DNA from: Falciphora oryzae
Taxonomy: Eukaryota > Ascomycota > Sordariomycetes > Magnaporthales > Magnaporthaceae
Length of the DNA: 64,000 bases
Assembly: GCA_000733355.1 (NCBI GenBank)
Contig: JNVV01000001.1
Coordinates: forward strand, 2,996,219 to 3,060,218
Direction: 5' to 3'
Below, one piece after another: positions 61,287-64,000 of the stretch (its first letter is position 1; each line of letters starts with the position of its first letter). A program made the translations under genes and the position numbers. The notes under the pieces were generated by a model, which saw only the letters and a program-made list of their open reading frames with translations, was not told the DNA's origin and made no database searches.

Positions 61287-62814
61287 ATGTTTGGGGCCCG
61301 CGCGATCTCGAGACTACGCCTCCAAGCTTCACATCTAATCAACAGCCGTGGTAGGTTGCCGAGCCAGGCGGATGTAGCGAGAGCAAGATGCTGCGATCGT
61401 GACAGGAGCTAACGTGTCTCTGTCCTCGCACCAAGCACCAACGCCCCTGAGAGGATTCGCAACAATGGCGTCGACGACAGACCTCAAGACGTACAAGTTC
61501 AACCACTCCATGATAAGGGTCAAGGACCCCGTGCAGTCGGTCAAGTTCTATGAGTTCCTGGGCATGTCCGTCATCAAGAAGCTGGATTTCCCCGACGCCA
61601 AGTTCAGCCTGTACTTCTTGGCCTTCGACTCGCCCTCGGCCAAGTCGCACGGCAACAGCACCTTTGACCGCGAGGGAATCATCGAGCTGACGCACAACCA
61701 CGGGTTCGTACCGTCGTTTGGATGTGCTCGTTGAAGCTCCGAAGTAGTATTTACTGAACACTGACACCTGCGGTCCTATATCATCCTCCAGGACCGAGAA
61801 CGATGCCTCGTACACCGTCAACACGGGCAACAAGGACCCGCACCGAGGCTTCGGCCACACCTGTATCTCGGTCGATCACCTGCAGGCCGCCTGTGACCGC
61901 ATCGAGGCTGCGGGCTACAAGTTCCAGAAGAAGATCACTGATGGCAGGATGCGCAATATCGCCTTCGCCCTTGACCCTGATGGATACGTTAGTCTAACCT
62001 TTTGTATCAGCGCCAACTCTTGTTTCTTTGCAAGTCGCTAACTGCCGATGCTGCAGTGGGTGGAGCTCGTGAGCAAGAATCCGGTTGAGGAGGACAAGTC
62101 GACGACGACCGACGTGTCGACCTACCGAATGAACCACACCATGATCAGGGTCAAGGACGCCGAGAAGTCGATCAAGTTCTACCAGGAAGTTATGGGCATG
62201 AAAGTCCTTCGCGAGCTGCCAAACCCGGACGCCGGATTCACGCTCTACTTTCTCGGGTTCCCCGAGCAGGGAGAGTGGGGCTACGACCGCGAAGGTCTCC
62301 TCGAGCTGACGTGGAACCACGGAACCGTGCGTGCGCCTGAAAGAGGTTCGTTGAGCTTCCTGTGGTTGAAGTATACTAACGGTCAACCGCTGCAGGAGAA
62401 AGATGAGAGCTTCAAGGGCTACCATAACGGCAACGACGAGCCGCAGGGATTTGGCCACATCTGTATGTGCTATTTATTCCAATAGTCGTCATTCTTTCGA
62501 CAGTCTTTGGTCTGTGACTAACAAGATGGTTTTAGGCGTGTCTGTCGACAACATCGATGCCGCGTGCAAGCGCTTCGAGGACTGCTCAGTCAACTGGAAG
62601 AAGAGACTGACGGACGGGCGGATGAAGAATGTCGCCTTTGTCCTGGACCCAGACGGGTGAGTGTTTCTTGTCGGTGATGTGGTTATTGTACTTGGGGCGA
62701 CTGCATTAGTTTGAAGCTGGTGGAATTTACTGACAATCCATCAAAATTCGTCACCGAAGATACTGGATTGAGATTGTGCAAAACGAGCGACTTGCGGGCA
62801 AGGAGAACTTCTGA
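61287..62814 (+). CDS. glo1: Lactoylglutathione lyase (glyoxalase I), tandem domains
   Basis: Isomerises the methylglyoxal-glutathione hemithioacetal to S-lactoylglutathione; zinc enzyme. Exons 61287-61350, 61406-61703, 61792-61987, 62057-62326, 62396-62462, 62536-62656, 62760-62814 give 356 aa. Two glyoxalase domains in tandem, as in yeast Glo1: NHSMIRVKDP to RMRNIAFALDPDGYWVELV, and NHTMIRVKDA to RMKNVAFVLDPDGYWIEIV. The first exon encodes an Arg-rich, acid-free leader (MFGARAISRLRLQAS), continuing to LRGFAT just before MASTTDLKTYK, which resembles a mitochondrial presequence. The internal ATG at 61465 would give the cytosolic enzyme of 317 aa. All six introns keep phase, several with CTAAC/CTGAC branch sites. 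Confidence 0.92.
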
Positions 62815-63405
62815 TGCGACGCGAAGGGATTTGATGAGTTGAGATCGTGGAAACGGAGTACGGCCGGGGTTAAAAGACGCCCCTGGCGCTGCTGGGCGGG
62901 CCTTCAACACCCCCAGTTTGCCACCGGCAACTGCTGGAGCTCATTGTATTTCATTCTCAGCTTCCTCAAAAAGGCGCGCCTAGGGGTTGCGTGGCTGTAT
63001 GCCAATTAGCAATAAAGTCTTGATATGCTGTGCCGCTTTGCTCAATGGAAAGGTCTGAGGTCGTCTGGATATCACAATGGCCGTGCCAGGGATTCCAGCC
63101 GTTCGGGTCCCATCGCTCGGCCACTTCAGGGGCTGGCCGTCTCAGACAAATGCTGTCGCAGCCAGGGCCCCAAAGCTCCAGCTGCGGCGCAGCGCGCGAC
63201 TCACTCAGCACGCGGCGTCGCGTCGATTGGGACAGAGCCGGATAATTGGAAGAGGCCACATCTCGGAGCTGTGCTCAATGTTTCTGGCTTGAAAATATCT
63301 TGCCTACCTTACCTAGGTCCCGTCACAATCGATCGTGTGCTGGATTCGACACGACTGATTGTGATTTTCACCCAAGGGAACAAGGTGTCGCACAGCAGCC
63401 CCACG
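62815..63405. other. Spacer before the MFS transporter
   Basis: 591 bp between two same-strand genes, containing terminator and promoter sequence. Overlapping short open frames here are not protein-like. Confidence 0.5.
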
Positions 63406-64000
63406 ATGGACATTTACCAGCTGAATTTCGCCGGGCTGGTTGGCCTCTGCGGAGCGCTTTTCCTGGCCCAGAGGAAATCGGCCGCTCCCGCGGCAAAGGA
63501 CACTAAGAAGAAGGATGCCAAGGCAGGGAACTCAGATGGAGACGCGGCGTCTCAATGGGCCTTCTTGGTGGTGTTTTCGCTGGTGATGGGCTCCGACTGG
63601 CTTCAGGTACTAATGATGCGCACACGTCACTCCCTCACCCACTCTGCTCAACTCACATCATATACACTACCTATTTAGACACAGCAAGCTAACATGGACC
63701 AAAGGGGCCCTTCCTCTACTCCCTCTACCGGGACGAGCACGGCGTCTCGGCCGAGCTAGTGTCGACGCTGTACACGACGGGCTTCCTGTCGGGCGCCGCG
63801 GGCGGCTACGTGGCGGGCTCGCTGGCCGACCGCTACGGGCGCAAGCGGGCGTGCCTCTTCTTCTGCGCCGTCTACGCGGCCTCGTGCCTGCTGACGGCCG
63901 CGCCCGTGCCGCTGGTGCCGCTCCTGTTCGCCGGCCGCGTCCTGGGCGGCGTCGGCACGAGCCTGCTGTTCAGCGTCTTTGAGAGCTGGATGGTGACCGA
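63406..64000 (+). CDS. MFS molybdate-anion transporter-like (MFSD5), partial
   Basis: The 5' portion of a major-facilitator transporter of the MFSD5/DUF791 type, cut by the window end. Exons 63406-63606 and 63705 onward; the intron (63607-63704) has branch site GCTAAC and joins SDWLQ to GPFLYSLYRDEHG. Visible: the first hydrophobic helix (LNFAGLVGLCGALFLAQ), a Lys/Ala loop, a second helix (WAFLVVFSLVMGSDWLQ), a third (VSTLYTTGFLSGAAGGYVAG), the MFS loop motif SLADRYGRKRACL, and further helices. Family known for molybdate uptake; substrate here is inferred. Confidence 0.87.

Overview
The window is nuclear DNA of a filamentous ascomycete, most likely a Sordariomycete. Genes are dense and carry short introns (55-160 bp, with CTAAC/CTGAC branch sites), coding sequence is GC-rich, and the gene set is typically fungal: NDC80, PEX14, MAK5, TRM7, ERG13, RXT2, RTT107/BRC1, TRAPPC11, VPS25, SRP40 and a VIVID-type LOV photoreceptor. 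All exon-intron structures below were read by eye from splice signals, frame and family knowledge. Codon phases were checked arithmetically; no transcript data were available.

Layout. 1-2.3 kb: no confident gene, with an N gap flanked by a perfect 119-bp duplication. 2.3-3.3 kb: unknown CxxC-motif protein. 3.5-7.7 kb: MAK5 helicase and TRM7 methyltransferase, divergent. 8.4-9.7 kb: unknown basic protein with one in-frame TAG. 10-11.4 kb: AT-rich island with a broken gene relic. 11.9-14.5 kb: ERG13 (HMG-CoA synthase). 17.4-19.4 kb: BCS1-like AAA ATPase. 22.2-26.6 kb: NDC80 and PEX14, divergent. 28.8-32.6 kb: a steryl-acetyl-hydrolase-like esterase next to a DHCR24-like flavoprotein. 33.2-33.7 kb: a 486-bp MITE with terminal inverted repeats and a TA target duplication. 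34-44.4 kb: VPS25, RTT107-like BRCT protein, a hydrolase ending in the peroxisomal signal AKL, and TRAPPC11. 45.7-49.7 kb: RXT2 and an unknown membrane protein. 50.3-52.2 kb: a non-coding host gene on the minus strand. 52.4-53.9 kb: Fpg-type DNA glycosylase. 54.5-55.3 kb: VIVID. 57.2-58.8 kb: Gfo/Idh/MocA oxidoreductase. 59.4-60.6 kb: SRP40/Nopp140. 61.3-62.8 kb: glyoxalase I with a likely mitochondrial leader. 63.4 kb to the end: an MFSD5-like transporter, cut by the window edge.

The most striking element is in the apparently empty, AT-richer stretch at 50.3-52.2 kb. On the minus strand it holds six box C/D snoRNAs, each in its own intron of a gene without a convincing protein. Their guides match rRNA at the sites modified by yeast snR78, snR77, snR76, snR75, snR74 and snR73, in that order, so the cluster is colinear with the yeast snR72-78 polycistron. 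I could not find the seventh member, snR72.

Other themes are peroxisomes (PEX14 and a hydrolase with a PTS1-like end), sterol metabolism (ERG13, esterase, DHCR24-like), rRNA and tRNA modification and ribosome assembly (MAK5, TRM7, snoRNAs, SRP40), and unusual splicing (a 7-nt micro-exon in PEX14, two GC-AG introns, two stop-free introns whose length is a multiple of three).
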